Assembly (NCBI GenBank): GCA_030447275.1
Contig: JAUJPF010000002.1
Coordinates: forward strand, 62,001-126,000
DNA: 64,000 nucleotides
Direction: 5' to 3'
DNA from: Solirubrobacteraceae bacterium
GTDB taxonomy: Bacteria; Actinomycetota; Thermoleophilia; Solirubrobacterales; Solirubrobacteraceae
Under the pieces are notes generated by a model. That model was given only the letters and a program-made list of their open reading frames with translations, searched no databases and was not told where the DNA came from. Positions 53,635 to 61,957 of this stretch are shown here, piece after piece. The position numbers were made by a program, and so were the translations under genes. The stretch's first letter is position 1, and each line of letters starts with the position of its first letter.

Positions 53635-55413
53635 CTAGCAGGCGGCGGAGGCCGCGCGCAGCGAGGTGAGGCTGCGCTCGACGTCGAGCCCGCCGTAGCC
53701 GGTCTCGAACGGCTCGGCGACGGCGGTGGCGCTGCCGGTCTTGAGGACCCGGTCGCGGACGGCGCCGGCCATGACGGCGCGCATGACCTCGAGCGTGCTG
53801 GCCGACGGGCAGGCGCTGAACAGCAGCGCGGAGGCGCCGACGACGTGCGGCGTCGCCATGCTCGTGCCGCCCATCGGGGCGTACGGGACGAAGCCGGTGC
53901 TGCCGCCGCCGGTGGCGTCGCTCGTGTTCACGCGCGGGACGCCGGATGTGGCGCCCCCGGTCAGCGTCCGGGCGGCCCAGACGTTCACGCCTGGCGCCGC
54001 GACGTCGGGGCGGCGCACGCCGTTCGCGCCCTCGGACTCGGGCGTCCACGTCGCCGGGTCGGCGAGCGTGCCGGTGCTCGGCTTGTGGCCGCGGCTCGAG
54101 AAGGCGGCGAGCTGGTGGTTGCGGTGGTCGTAGGCGGCGACGCCGAGCGCGTACGGGCTCTGCGCGTTGCCGGAGAACTTCGCCCCGTCCTCGCCGCCCG
54201 CGTCGTTGCCCGCCGCGAACGCGACGAGGATGCCGGCGCGGTACAGGTCGCGGATCTGGAGCGCGGTGGCCGAGTTGCCGTTGAACGAGCAGCCGCCGAC
54301 ACAGCCCCACGAGTTGTTGACCGCGCGGATGCCGTACTGCTTGCCGTTGTCCTTCAGCCACTCGAGGCCGAAGCTCGACAGGCCGGCCCACACGGTGTCG
54401 CCGTTCTTGATCGAGACGAGCTCGGACTGCGGGGCGACGCCGAAGACGTAGCCGTCGCCGCCGTAGCGGGCCTGGTCGGCGTCGCCGTCGCGCGTGTAGT
54501 AGCCGTTGCCGGCGATGATGCCCGCGACGTGGGTGCCGTGGCCGCTCGCGACCTCGGTGGTCGGGAGGCCGTCGGCGTCGAAGCCCGCGCCGACGAGATG
54601 GTCGATCGTGACCGCCTTCTTGATGCGCGAGTTGCACGGCGCGTAGGGGCCGGGGGTGCAGTCCCAGCCGCCGAAGTCCTTGTGCGTGTTGTCGATGCCG
54701 CTGTCGATGATCGCGGTCGCGACGCCCTTGCCGGTCGCGCCGTCGGCGGTGAGCGAGGCGTCGTCGCTGCGCAGCGCGCCGGACGGGCCGCCGGCGGCGT
54801 CGAACGTCCACACGCCGCTGCCGTCGCCGGCCGCGCTGCGCGCGTGGGTGTCGAACGTGGCGCCGGACATGAGGGACTTGAGGGGGTAGTCGGGCTCGAC
54901 GAAGCCGATCGCGCTCGACTCGAGCAGCGTGGCGAGCTGCGCCGGCGTGACCCGCGCGAGGAAGCGCGCCGAGCTGCCGTACCACTTGACCCACGTCGTC
55001 GCGCCCGCGACGAACTGCTCGACCTGCGCGTCGCGGCGCTCGGCGGCGACCATGACCTGGAGCGTGCCGTCGGGCAGGGCGTAGCGCAGGCGCTCGCCGA
55101 ACTCGGCGGGGATCTTGGCGTCGTGCTGCTGCACGGCCGACGCGGCGTCGGCGGTGAGCCACGAGCTGTCGGCGTGGGCGGTGGCGGCACCCGCCAGCGC
55201 GATGAGCGCAGCGGTGAGGAGTGCGAGGGTGGTCGAGCGTATGTGGACGGGAACGCAACCGCGCAGCCAAACTTGCGCGAACTGCGAACGTCGAGTCGAC
55301 GGACGGTCAGTCGCGCGGGGGCGGCAGCGCGGCGCTGTGCGAGGCGCGCGGGGCGGCGGATCCGCCTCAGTCCACGAGCCCGGCGCACACCCAGTTGTGC
55401 GCGCCGCGGCCAC
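53635..55413 (-). CDS. Secreted S8 family serine protease
   Basis: The catalytic triad is plain: Asp in TAIIDSGIDNTHKDFGGWD, His in SGHGTHVAGIIAGNGYYT, Ser in MGGTSMATPHVVGASALLFS, with Asn in VNNSWG. An N-terminal I9-like propeptide (MVAAERRDAQVEQFVAG) follows a signal peptide (STTLALLTAALIALAGAATA). No ATG, GTG or TTG lies at the signal peptide: upstream codons are GTC-CAC-ATA (55248-55240). The only start in frame is the ATG at 55413, adding 55 residues that overlap the next gene. True start probably near 55245 with a non-standard or mutated codon. Confidence 0.87.
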   Translation of the reverse strand: MAAARTTGCAPGSWTEADPPPRAPRTAPRCRPRATDRPSTRRSQFAQVWLRGCVPVHIRSTTLALLTAALIALAGAATAHADSSWLTADAASAVQQHDAKIPAEFGERLRYALPDGTLQVMVAAERRDAQVEQFVAGATTWVKWYGSSARFLARVTPAQLATLLESSAIGFVEPDYPLKSLMSGATFDTHARSAAGDGSGVWTFDAAGGPSGALRSDDASLTADGATGKGVATAIIDSGIDNTHKDFGGWDCTPGPYAPCNSRIKKAVTIDHLVGAGFDADGLPTTEVASGHGTHVAGIIAGNGYYTRDGDADQARYGGDGYVFGVAPQSELVSIKNGDTVWAGLSSFGLEWLKDNGKQYGIRAVNNSWGCVGGCSFNGNSATALQIRDLYRAGILVAFAAGNDAGGEDGAKFSGNAQSPYALGVAAYDHRNHQLAAFSSRGHKPSTGTLADPATWTPESEGANGVRRPDVAAPGVNVWAARTLTGGATSGVPRVNTSDATGGGSTGFVPYAPMGGTSMATPHVVGASALLFSACPSASTLEVMRAVMAGAVRDRVLKTGSATAVAEPFETGYGGLDVERSLTSLRAASAAC

Positions 55414-56425
55414 CGTCCCACAGGCGGGCGGCGAGGGCGTCCTGCTCGGCCTTCGGGCGCAGGTACGCGTGCGGGCCCTTCCCGCCGAGGCCCTTCCAGG
55501 TGTCGGGCATGAACTGGTAGTAGCCGGAGGCGCCCGCGGAGTTCGGCGGGAGGTTCTGGCCGCCGGACTCGCACTGCACGATCGGCCACGGGTCCGCGGT
55601 ATGGACCGGGCCCGGCGGCACTGGGGACGCCAGCAATCGCCCAGCCGCCGGTCGGCACGGCGGCGGGGCCGCGGCGGTCGCCGCTCGGGCCATCGCTTGC
55701 TCGGCCTCGCGCAGGCGCTGCTCCACCCCGCGGCGGTCGCGGCGCGTCGCGGCCAGCGCGGCCGCGCGGGCGGCGCGGATGCGCAGCAGCGTCTCGCGGC
55801 GCGCGGCGACGGCCGCGCCCATCGAGGCCAGCGCGTCGCGGCGCACGGTCAGGGCGGCGACGATCTCGCGCTGGCGGCGCTCGGCCTGCTCGAGGCGGCG
55901 CTCCTCGCGGACGGCGTCGGCGCGCGCCTCGCGCACGCCGATCACGATCTCCTCGTCGTTGCGCTGGATGCGCTTCAGGAAGTCGGCCCGCTCCATCAGG
56001 TTCGCGAAGCTCGACGCGTTGAGCACGACCGAGACGACGTCGACGTCGGTCGCCTTGTAGCGCGTGACGAGCCGGTCGGCGAGCAGCTCGCGCGCCTGGC
56101 TCAGGCGCCGGTGCAGCCGGGCGAGCCGCCTGCGCTCACCGTCGAGCTCGGTCCGCACCGTCGCCAGGCGCGCCTCGTCGCGGTCGAGGTCGGCCTGCAC
56201 GTCGGCGCGGCGGGCCTCGAGCGTCGCGAGCTGGCGCTGCACCTTCGCGGCGATCGCGTCGAGCCTTCCGACGTCGGCGCTGAGGCGCTGCTCACGCGCC
56301 CGGGCGCGGTCGACGTCGTCGCGCAGCGCGCCCGAGTCGTCCTGGGCAGCGCTGGGCAGCGCGACGCCCACGCCGAGGGCGAGAGCGAGCAGCACGGAGA
56401 GCGTGGCGCGGACGGACGCGGGCAC
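55367..56425 (-). CDS. Coiled-coil cell-wall hydrolase with Rpf-like transglycosylase domain
   Basis: 352 residues. Signal peptide (SVLLALALGVGVALPSAAQ), a PcsB-like coiled coil over residues 30-240 (LSADVGRLDAIAAKVQRQLA and repeats of Arg/Glu/Ala heptads), a Pro/Ala hinge, then a resuscitation-promoting-factor domain: WPIVQCESGGQNLPPNSAGA with catalytic Glu, SGYYQFMPDTWKGLGG, and GAHNWVCAGLVD with paired Cys. It would cut peptidoglycan at division or regrowth. Confidence 0.88.
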   Translation of the reverse strand: MPASVRATLSVLLALALGVGVALPSAAQDDSGALRDDVDRARAREQRLSADVGRLDAIAAKVQRQLATLEARRADVQADLDRDEARLATVRTELDGERRRLARLHRRLSQARELLADRLVTRYKATDVDVVSVVLNASSFANLMERADFLKRIQRNDEEIVIGVREARADAVREERRLEQAERRQREIVAALTVRRDALASMGAAVAARRETLLRIRAARAAALAATRRDRRGVEQRLREAEQAMARAATAAAPPPCRPAAGRLLASPVPPGPVHTADPWPIVQCESGGQNLPPNSAGASGYYQFMPDTWKGLGGKGPHAYLRPKAEQDALAARLWDGGRGAHNWVCAGLVD

Positions 56426-56454
56426 GGAAGGCGGCGACGCTAGCGGGCGAAGCC

Positions 56455-56976
56455 TTGAAAGCCCTGCATTTGCAACGGATGTTGCAGCGCGCGCAAGTCC
56501 GCTCCCCGTCAGGCGTTGATGCCGGAGATGTCGCCCGAGCTGACCGTGCGCTCGTCAGCGTCGGCGTGATCCTCGTGATCATGGCCGTCGTCACGCTGCT
56601 CACGCGCGGCAGCGTGCTCGTCGACGCCGAGATGCGGTTCTCGAGCCCGCTGGCGCCCGTGCTCCTGCGCGAGGAGGCGCTCGGCGACCTGCTCGCGCTG
56701 ATGGCGCGCGAGGAGTACGCACTGAGCGCCGCGGGCGACGACCGGCTCGTGTTCACGAAGGCACAGCGCCCGCGGTGGGCGTACTACGTCGCCGCGCCGA
56801 CCTGGGTGTTCGGGCCGCTGGCCTGGCTCGTGGGGCTGTTCGTGCTGCGACGCCGGCGCTGGCTGCGCCTGACGGTGGCGATCGCCGACACCGGCGGCGG
56901 GAGCGCGATCGTCGCCGACGGGACGATGACCGTGCGCATCAACCGCGCGCTGCGCGAGTTCTTCGCCGGTTCCTGA
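56455..56976 (+). CDS. Membrane protein of unknown function
   Basis: Up to 173 residues with two TM segments (VSVGVILVIMAVVTLLTRG and YYVAAPTWVFGPLAWLVGLF) and a basic loop after the second. The start is unclear: TTG 56455, ATG 56479 or later GTG codons. Divergent from the Rpf-like gene. No family recognised. Confidence 0.6.
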   Translation: MKALHLQRMLQRAQVRSPSGVDAGDVARADRALVSVGVILVIMAVVTLLTRGSVLVDAEMRFSSPLAPVLLREEALGDLLALMAREEYALSAAGDDRLVFTKAQRPRWAYYVAAPTWVFGPLAWLVGLFVLRRRRWLRLTVAIADTGGGSAIVADGTMTVRINRALREFFAGS

Positions 56977-57029
56977 CGGTGGCGCGTCCCTTCGTCGCCA
57001 GTTCCTGGGCGCGGCCACGTTGAAGGGGC

Positions 57030-58316
57030 ATGCGCCGCGCCTTCGCCGCCACCCTCGCCGCCGTCGCGTGCTGCGCCGCGCCCGCCCAGGCCGACGTCGG
57101 CGACGACTGCGAGCCGCTCGGCGCGCAGGTCCAGAGCACGGTCTGCCACGGCGCGGACGTCCTCAGCCGCGACGCCGCCGCGCTGACCGCCGACCACGGT
57201 CCGGCGGTCGCCGCCTACGCGCGCTCGTGGACGCACCGCGCGCTCGCCTTCCAGCAGTCGCTCGGCGACTCCGTGCCGCTGCGCGACGCGCCGTGGGTCG
57301 GCACGCACAACTCGTTCAACAGCATCGCCGAGATGGGGCCGGCGCTGTCGGTCATGGACTCGAACCAGCAGCTCTCGCTCGTCCACCAGCTGCGCGTCGA
57401 CACGCGCTCGCTCGAGCTCGACCTCCACTGGTTCCCCAGCGCCCGCGGCGGCGGGATGACGCCCGTCGTCTGCCACGCGCAGGAGGGCGCCGGGTGCTCC
57501 GTCGAGAAGCCGCTCGCCGACACGCTCCCGCCGATCGCGCGGTGGCTGCGCGAGCACCCGCGCCAGGTCCTGCTCCTCTACCTCGAGAACCAGCTGCGCG
57601 GCGAGGAGGGCAGCACCGCCGCCGCCAAGGTCATCGAGAGCCAGCTCGGCAGCCTGCTCTACCGGCCGTCGGGCAGGCGCGGCGAGTGCGTCGACCTCCC
57701 GCTCGACCGCACGCGCGCGGACATCCTCGCCGCCGGCAGGCAGGTGGCGATCGTCAGCAACTGCGGCGCCGGCGCGGCGTGGCGGAGCGTGTCCTTCGGG
57801 TGGTCGACGCACCGCGAGACCCGGCCGCAGGACTTCTCCTGCCACGCCGACTTCGACCAGGCCGCCTACGACGCGACGATCGTGCGCTACTTCGAGGACG
57901 ACACGTTCCTCACCTCGGCGGCGTCGAACACGCCGGCCGCCGAGCGCGACGACGGGATCGACGCCGCGACGACGCGCGCGATGACCCGCTGCGGCGTCGA
58001 CCTGCTCGGCTTCGACCACCTCGCGGCGGGCGGCGACCGCCACGACGCGCTCGTGTGGAGCTGGGCCGAGGGCGAGGACGTCGGCGCGAGCTGCGCCGCG
58101 CAGCGCCCGGCCGACGGCCGCTGGACCGCGGGAACCTGCCGGCAGAAGCGGCGCTTCGTGTGCCGGTCGGCCGACGGGTCGTTCACGGTGCCGCGCCGCC
58201 CGCGCCGCGGCGACGACCCGCCCGCGGGCTGCGGCGCCCCGCGCACGGGCTACGAGAACGAGCGCGCGCGCACCGCCGCGGACGGCCACGCGGTCTGGAT
58301 CGCGCTGCCCTACTAG
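57030..58316 (+). CDS. Secreted PLC-like phosphodiesterase with lectin-like tail
   Basis: 428 residues. Signal peptide MRRAFAATLAAVACCAAPAQ. The middle has the PI-PLC X-domain outline: WVGTHNSFNSIAEMGP (first His), LRVDTRSLELDLHWFPS, PVVCHAQEGAGCSVEKPLAD (second His). After residue 320 a domain with VWSWAEGEDVGASCAAQRP and RWTAGTCRQKRRFVCRSADG resembles a C-type lectin end (WTxGxC...fvC). Cys-rich as expected of an exported protein. The catalytic domain is likely; the lectin reading is by pattern. Confidence 0.7.
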   Translation: MRRAFAATLAAVACCAAPAQADVGDDCEPLGAQVQSTVCHGADVLSRDAAALTADHGPAVAAYARSWTHRALAFQQSLGDSVPLRDAPWVGTHNSFNSIAEMGPALSVMDSNQQLSLVHQLRVDTRSLELDLHWFPSARGGGMTPVVCHAQEGAGCSVEKPLADTLPPIARWLREHPRQVLLLYLENQLRGEEGSTAAAKVIESQLGSLLYRPSGRRGECVDLPLDRTRADILAAGRQVAIVSNCGAGAAWRSVSFGWSTHRETRPQDFSCHADFDQAAYDATIVRYFEDDTFLTSAASNTPAAERDDGIDAATTRAMTRCGVDLLGFDHLAAGGDRHDALVWSWAEGEDVGASCAAQRPADGRWTAGTCRQKRRFVCRSADGSFTVPRRPRRGDDPPAGCGAPRTGYENERARTAADGHAVWIALPY

Positions 58317-58346
58317 CGGCCGACGAGGCGCGTCGCCGCCCGCCCC

Positions 58347-59417
58347 TCACCTCGCGACGAGGCGCGTCGCCGCCGCCTTCCACGTCGCGACCACCGCAGT
58401 CCCCGGCTTCAGCGCGAGGCGCTCCGCCGAGGCGGCCGTGATCTCGGCGACGAGCGGCTGCGGGCCGCTGAGGGCGATGCGGGCCCGGTTGCCGACGGCG
58501 GTGACCGCCGTCACGCGGGCGCGGAGGTGGTTCTGGGGGGAAGAGGTCGACGGCGCCGCCGTCTCGCCCCCCTCGATCGCGATCTCCCATGGGAAGACGC
58601 TGACCGCCACAGGTCCGGACGCCGCGTCGGTGCTGAGCACCGTGCCGCCGCCGTCGAGGTCGACGGCGGTGAGGCCGCCCTCGCCGGCGCGGGCCGTGCC
58701 GGTGAGGACGACGGCGCCGGCGAAGTCGGCGACGAACGCCGTCCGCGGCTGCGCCGCCAGCTCCGTCGCCGTCCCCTCCTGCACGATCGCGCCGGCGTCG
58801 ACGATGCCGACGCGGTCGCCCAGCTCGGCGGCCTCGGCGAAGTCGTGGGTGACGAGCAGCGCGGGCACGCCGGCCTCGGCGAGGATCTCGCGCAGCGCGC
58901 GGGCCGCGCCGGCGCGGGTGCGGGAGTCGAGGGCCGACAGCGGCTCGTCGAGCAGCAGCGCCTCGGGCCGGCGGGCCAGCGCGCGGGCGAGCGCGACCCG
59001 CTGGCGCTCGCCGCCGCTCAGCGTCGCCGGCCGCGCATCGGCGACGTGGCCGACGCCGAAGCGCTCGAGCAGCTCGTGCGCGCGGGCGCGCCGGGCGGAG
59101 CGCCGCCCTTCCCGCAGCGGATAGGCGACGTTCTGCCACGCGGTCATCGTCGGGAACAGCGCGTACTCCTGGAACACGTACGCGCAGCGGCGCTCGTCGG
59201 GCGCGAGCGCGACGCCGCCCACCGTGTCGAGCCACGTGCGCCCGCCGCACGCGACGCGGCCCCGCTCCGGCTTCAGCAGCCCGGCCGCGATGCGCAGCAC
59301 GCTGGTCTTGCCGGCGCCCGACGGCCCCGCGAGCGCAAGGCACTCCCCCTGCTCGACGGTGAGCGCGACGTCGAGCTCGATCGTGCCGACAGGAGTGCGG
59401 GCCTCAAGCTCCAGCAC
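58347..59417 (-). CDS. modC: Molybdate ABC transporter ATP-binding protein
   Basis: 356 residues. Walker A AGPSGAGKTSVLRIAAGL, Q-loop YVFQEYALFP, signature LSGGERQRVALARALARRPE, Walker B LLLDEPLSALD, H-loop LLVTHDFAEA. The C-terminal TOBE domain (VTAVTAVGNRARIALSGPQP) is typical of ModC. It overlaps modB by 14 bases and ends the operon. Confidence 0.9.
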   Translation of the reverse strand: MLELEARTPVGTIELDVALTVEQGECLALAGPSGAGKTSVLRIAAGLLKPERGRVACGGRTWLDTVGGVALAPDERRCAYVFQEYALFPTMTAWQNVAYPLREGRRSARRARAHELLERFGVGHVADARPATLSGGERQRVALARALARRPEALLLDEPLSALDSRTRAGAARALREILAEAGVPALLVTHDFAEAAELGDRVGIVDAGAIVQEGTATELAAQPRTAFVADFAGAVVLTGTARAGEGGLTAVDLDGGGTVLSTDAASGPVAVSVFPWEIAIEGGETAAPSTSSPQNHLRARVTAVTAVGNRARIALSGPQPLVAEITAASAERLALKPGTAVVATWKAAATRLVAR

Positions 59418-60201
59418 GATCGAGCGCCTCGCCGCCGCGGACGAGCTTGACCGCGAGCAGGATCCCGGCGGAGACGGCCACGAGGACCGCCGACAGGGCG
59501 AGCGCCGCGTCGAAGTCCGTCGCGAACCGGTCGTAGATCGCCAGCGGCGCGGTCTGGGTGATGCCCTGGAGCGAGCCGGCGAACATCAGCGTCGCGCCGA
59601 ACTCCCCCAGCGCGCGGCCGAGGGCGAGGGCGCCGGCGGCGGCGAGGCCGGGCGCGGCGGTCGGGACGATGACGCGCAGGAACGTCCGCGCCTCGGAGGC
59701 GCCGAGCGTGCGCGAGGCGTCGACGAGCGTCCGGTCGACGGCGCCGAACGCCGCCTGCGCCTGGCGCACGTAGAACGGCGAGGCGACGAACGTCAGCGCG
59801 ACGACGACCGCGGCCGTCGTGAGCGGCAGCCGGATCCCGGCGTCGGCCAGCGCGCCGCCGAGGATGCCCTCCGGGCCGAGCGCGGCGAGCAGCGCGATGC
59901 CGGCGACGGCCGGCGGCAGGACGAGCGGCAGCTCGACGAGCGTCACCGCGAGCGCGCGGCCCGGGAACCGGCGGCTGGCCAGCAGCCACGCGACCGGCGT
60001 GCCCACGACGACGATGATCGCGAGCGCGAGCGCGGTGGTCTTGAGGCTCAGCCACAGCGCGTCGAGCGCGCCCTCCTCCCCCAGGCTGTCGAGGAGCCGG
60101 GCGGGCGAGGTGTCGACGAAGATCGCGACGACCGGCAGCGTGAGGAAGAGGAGCGCGGCGGCCGTCGCGACGCCGAGCAGCGCCGCGAACCAGCCTCTCA
60201 T
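59404..60201 (-). CDS. modB: Molybdate ABC transporter permease
   Basis: 265 residues, five to six TM segments. The EAA loop LVDASRTLGASEARTFLRVI and ALGRALGEFGATLMFAGSLQ are ModB hallmarks. Four-base overlap with modA. Confidence 0.92.
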   Translation of the reverse strand: MRGWFAALLGVATAAALLFLTLPVVAIFVDTSPARLLDSLGEEGALDALWLSLKTTALALAIIVVVGTPVAWLLASRRFPGRALAVTLVELPLVLPPAVAGIALLAALGPEGILGGALADAGIRLPLTTAAVVVALTFVASPFYVRQAQAAFGAVDRTLVDASRTLGASEARTFLRVIVPTAAPGLAAAGALALGRALGEFGATLMFAGSLQGITQTAPLAIYDRFATDFDAALALSAVLVAVSAGILLAVKLVRGGEALDRAGA

Positions 60202-60935
60202 CGGCCGTGCGGCCTGCCGAAGCCGGCCGCGCGCAGGGCCTCCGCGCACGGGCCGGTGCGCAGGCCGGCGGCGAACGCGCGCGCGTCCTCGGGCAGGTCG
60301 GTGCCCTTCACGACTCCCGCGCCGTACGCGACCTCGGGCTGGAGGCGGGCGGCGAGCGGGACCGCGCGCAGGCGGGCGGCGCCCACGTCGGTCCGGTAGA
60401 CGAAGCCCGCGTCGGCGGCGCTCTGCGCGAGCTTGCCGACGATCCCCTTCACGTCGGGCTCCTCCGAGCGGACGTTGGCGAGGATCGCCCGCTCGCCGGC
60501 GGGGCCGAGCCGGCCGAGGACCTCGCGCGTGTAGTCGCCGATGGGAACGCCCTCCGAGCCGACGACGAGGCGCAGCCCGGGGCGCTCGAGGTCGTCCAGC
60601 GCGTCGATGCGCGAGTCGCGCGGGGTGGCGAGCACGAGCCGGTTCGTCGCGAAGACCGCCGGCTGCTCGAGCAGGCCCTCCTCGGCGAGCTGGTCGGGGA
60701 GCTTCGTGTTCGCCGCGGCGTAGACGTCGGGCCGCACGCCCTTGCGGATCTGCGCCGCGAGCTCGTCGGAGCCGGCGAACTGGAGGCGGATCCGCGGGTC
60801 CTCGCCGTCGCGCGAGCACTCGGTCAGCGGCGCCCTCAGCGAAGCGGCGGCGGAGACGACGAGGTCGCCGGGCTCGTCGTCGCCGCCGCACCCGACCGCC
60901 GCGGTCGCGAGCACGGCGAGGGCCGCGCGCCTCAC
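60198..60935 (-). CDS. modA: Molybdate-binding lipoprotein
   Basis: 245 residues. A short lipobox-type signal (VLATAAVGCGGDDEPGD), then LVVSAAASLRAPLTECS, DVYAAANTKLPDQLAEE and YTREVLGRLGPAGERAIL, the ModA pattern. GTG 60935 overlaps the regulator's stop by four bases. Confidence 0.9.
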   Translation of the reverse strand: MRRAALAVLATAAVGCGGDDEPGDLVVSAAASLRAPLTECSRDGEDPRIRLQFAGSDELAAQIRKGVRPDVYAAANTKLPDQLAEEGLLEQPAVFATNRLVLATPRDSRIDALDDLERPGLRLVVGSEGVPIGDYTREVLGRLGPAGERAILANVRSEEPDVKGIVGKLAQSAADAGFVYRTDVGAARLRAVPLAARLQPEVAYGAGVVKGTDLPEDARAFAAGLRTGPCAEALRAAGFGRPHGR

Positions 60936-61321
60936 CCGCGCTCGACCATGACCGACGTCGCCTTGACCGTCGCCGTCGCCTCGACGCCGGCGACGAGGCC
61001 CAGCTCGTCGACGGCGTCGCGCGTCACCGCGGCGGACACGCGGAACGGCCCGGCGTCGATCTCGACGATGGCCATCACGCCTTCGACCTCGACCGAGCGG
61101 ACGACGCCCGGGAAGCGGTTGCGCGCCGACAGCGAGTGGCCGGTGGCCTGGCGCCGCGGGCGCTGCGCGAGCCGCTCGACCTCGGCCAGCGGCACGAGCC
61201 GCCGGTTGCGCGCGTCGCGGACCGTCGCGACCTTGCCGTCGCGGTCCCAGCGCCGCAGGGTGTCGACGCTGACCCCGATCGCCCGGGCGGCGTCGCCGAG
61301 AGGAATGTCGCGTGGCGCCAT
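60932..61321 (-). CDS. HTH-TOBE molybdate-responsive regulator
   Basis: 129 residues: a MerR/HTH_17 helix-turn-helix (DAARAIGVSVDTLRRWDRDG) joined to one Mop/TOBE molybdate-binding domain (FPGVVRSVEVEGVMAIVEID, VSAAVTRDAVDELGL). It replaces classical ModE. As first gene of the mod operon it probably represses when molybdate is bound. A perfect inverted repeat touches its ATG. Confidence 0.87.
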   Translation of the reverse strand: MAPRDIPLGDAARAIGVSVDTLRRWDRDGKVATVRDARNRRLVPLAEVERLAQRPRRQATGHSLSARNRFPGVVRSVEVEGVMAIVEIDAGPFRVSAAVTRDAVDELGLVAGVEATATVKATSVMVERG

Positions 61322-61342
61322 TGCCTAAGCATTGCATAGGCA
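61322..61342. promoter_or_regulatory. Operator of the mod operon
   Basis: TGCCTA and TAGGCA, perfect 6-base arms separated by nine bases (AGCATTGCA), directly adjoining the start codon of the regulator. Its position suggests the regulator blocks transcription or translation of its own operon. Confidence 0.6.
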
Positions 61343-61478
61343 CGGCGCACGGCGGGCGAGGCGGCGGGCGGCGCGCCGTCGAGCGCCGAGCGGCGGCGCC
61401 TTCGACGTGGCGCGACCGTCTCGTTCGTATTCGACGAGAAGGTCGCCCACACCCGGACCATCTGCGAGGGTGGCCGCG

Positions 61479-61685
61479 ATGCTCGACCTCGTCCCCCGCC
61501 CCTGGCTGATCGTGGGCGTCGTCCTGCTCCTCGCCGGCGTCGTCGTCTCCGTCGTCGCGGACGGCAAGGGCGACGTGGTCGGCTTCGGGGTCGCGGGGGC
61601 GGGCGCGATCCTCCTCGTCGGGCTCGCGTTCTACGCGGTCGGGCGCAGCGAGGACCGCGACCGCGAGCAGCGGCCGGGCGGCTAA
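61479..61685 (+). CDS. Small two-TM membrane protein
   Basis: 68 residues: LIVGVVLLLAGVVVSVVADG and FGVAGAGAILLVGLAFYAVG form two TM helices; the tail SEDRDREQRPGG is charged. ATG 61479 follows GAGGG at about nine bases; GTG 61470 is possible. Family unknown. Confidence 0.65.
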   Translation: MLDLVPRPWLIVGVVLLLAGVVVSVVADGKGDVVGFGVAGAGAILLVGLAFYAVGRSEDRDREQRPGG

Positions 61686-61819
61686 CGCGCCGGCGGGCGG
61701 AGCAGCAGCGACGCGCGGACGCGCTCGGCCTGCGTCGTCGCGCGGGCGCTGAGCTGGGCCGAGCGGCGCGGATCGCGCTCGGGCTGGGCGGAGAGCTTGC
61801 TGCCGGCGGGGCGCTTCAT
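61682..61819 (-). CDS. Small basic protein, unknown
   Basis: 45 residues rich in Arg, Ala and Ser (MKRPAGSKLSAQPERDPRRS), preceded by GGGAGG at good spacing. Its stop overlaps the stop of the facing small membrane protein. Too short to classify; coding status rests on the ribosome site and composition. Confidence 0.45.
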   Translation of the reverse strand: MKRPAGSKLSAQPERDPRRSAQLSARATTQAERVRASLLLRPPAR

Positions 61820-61957
61820 GGTGGCCTCCCGTGGCCGTTCCGCTGACGCCCGGAGAGACGGCAGCGGCGGTGGAACCTTGCGTGTCCTGGGGCGGATCCA
61901 ACACGTCGACCCGGACGCCACGCTCTCGGGGCGCCGGCCGCGCGTCATGATGGTCGC

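Noticed and set aside
58322-58381. Direct repeat GACGAGGCGCGTCGCCGCC at 58322 and 58363
   Set aside because: The second copy codes the end of ModC and the first lies just after it; a small local duplication with no sign of function.
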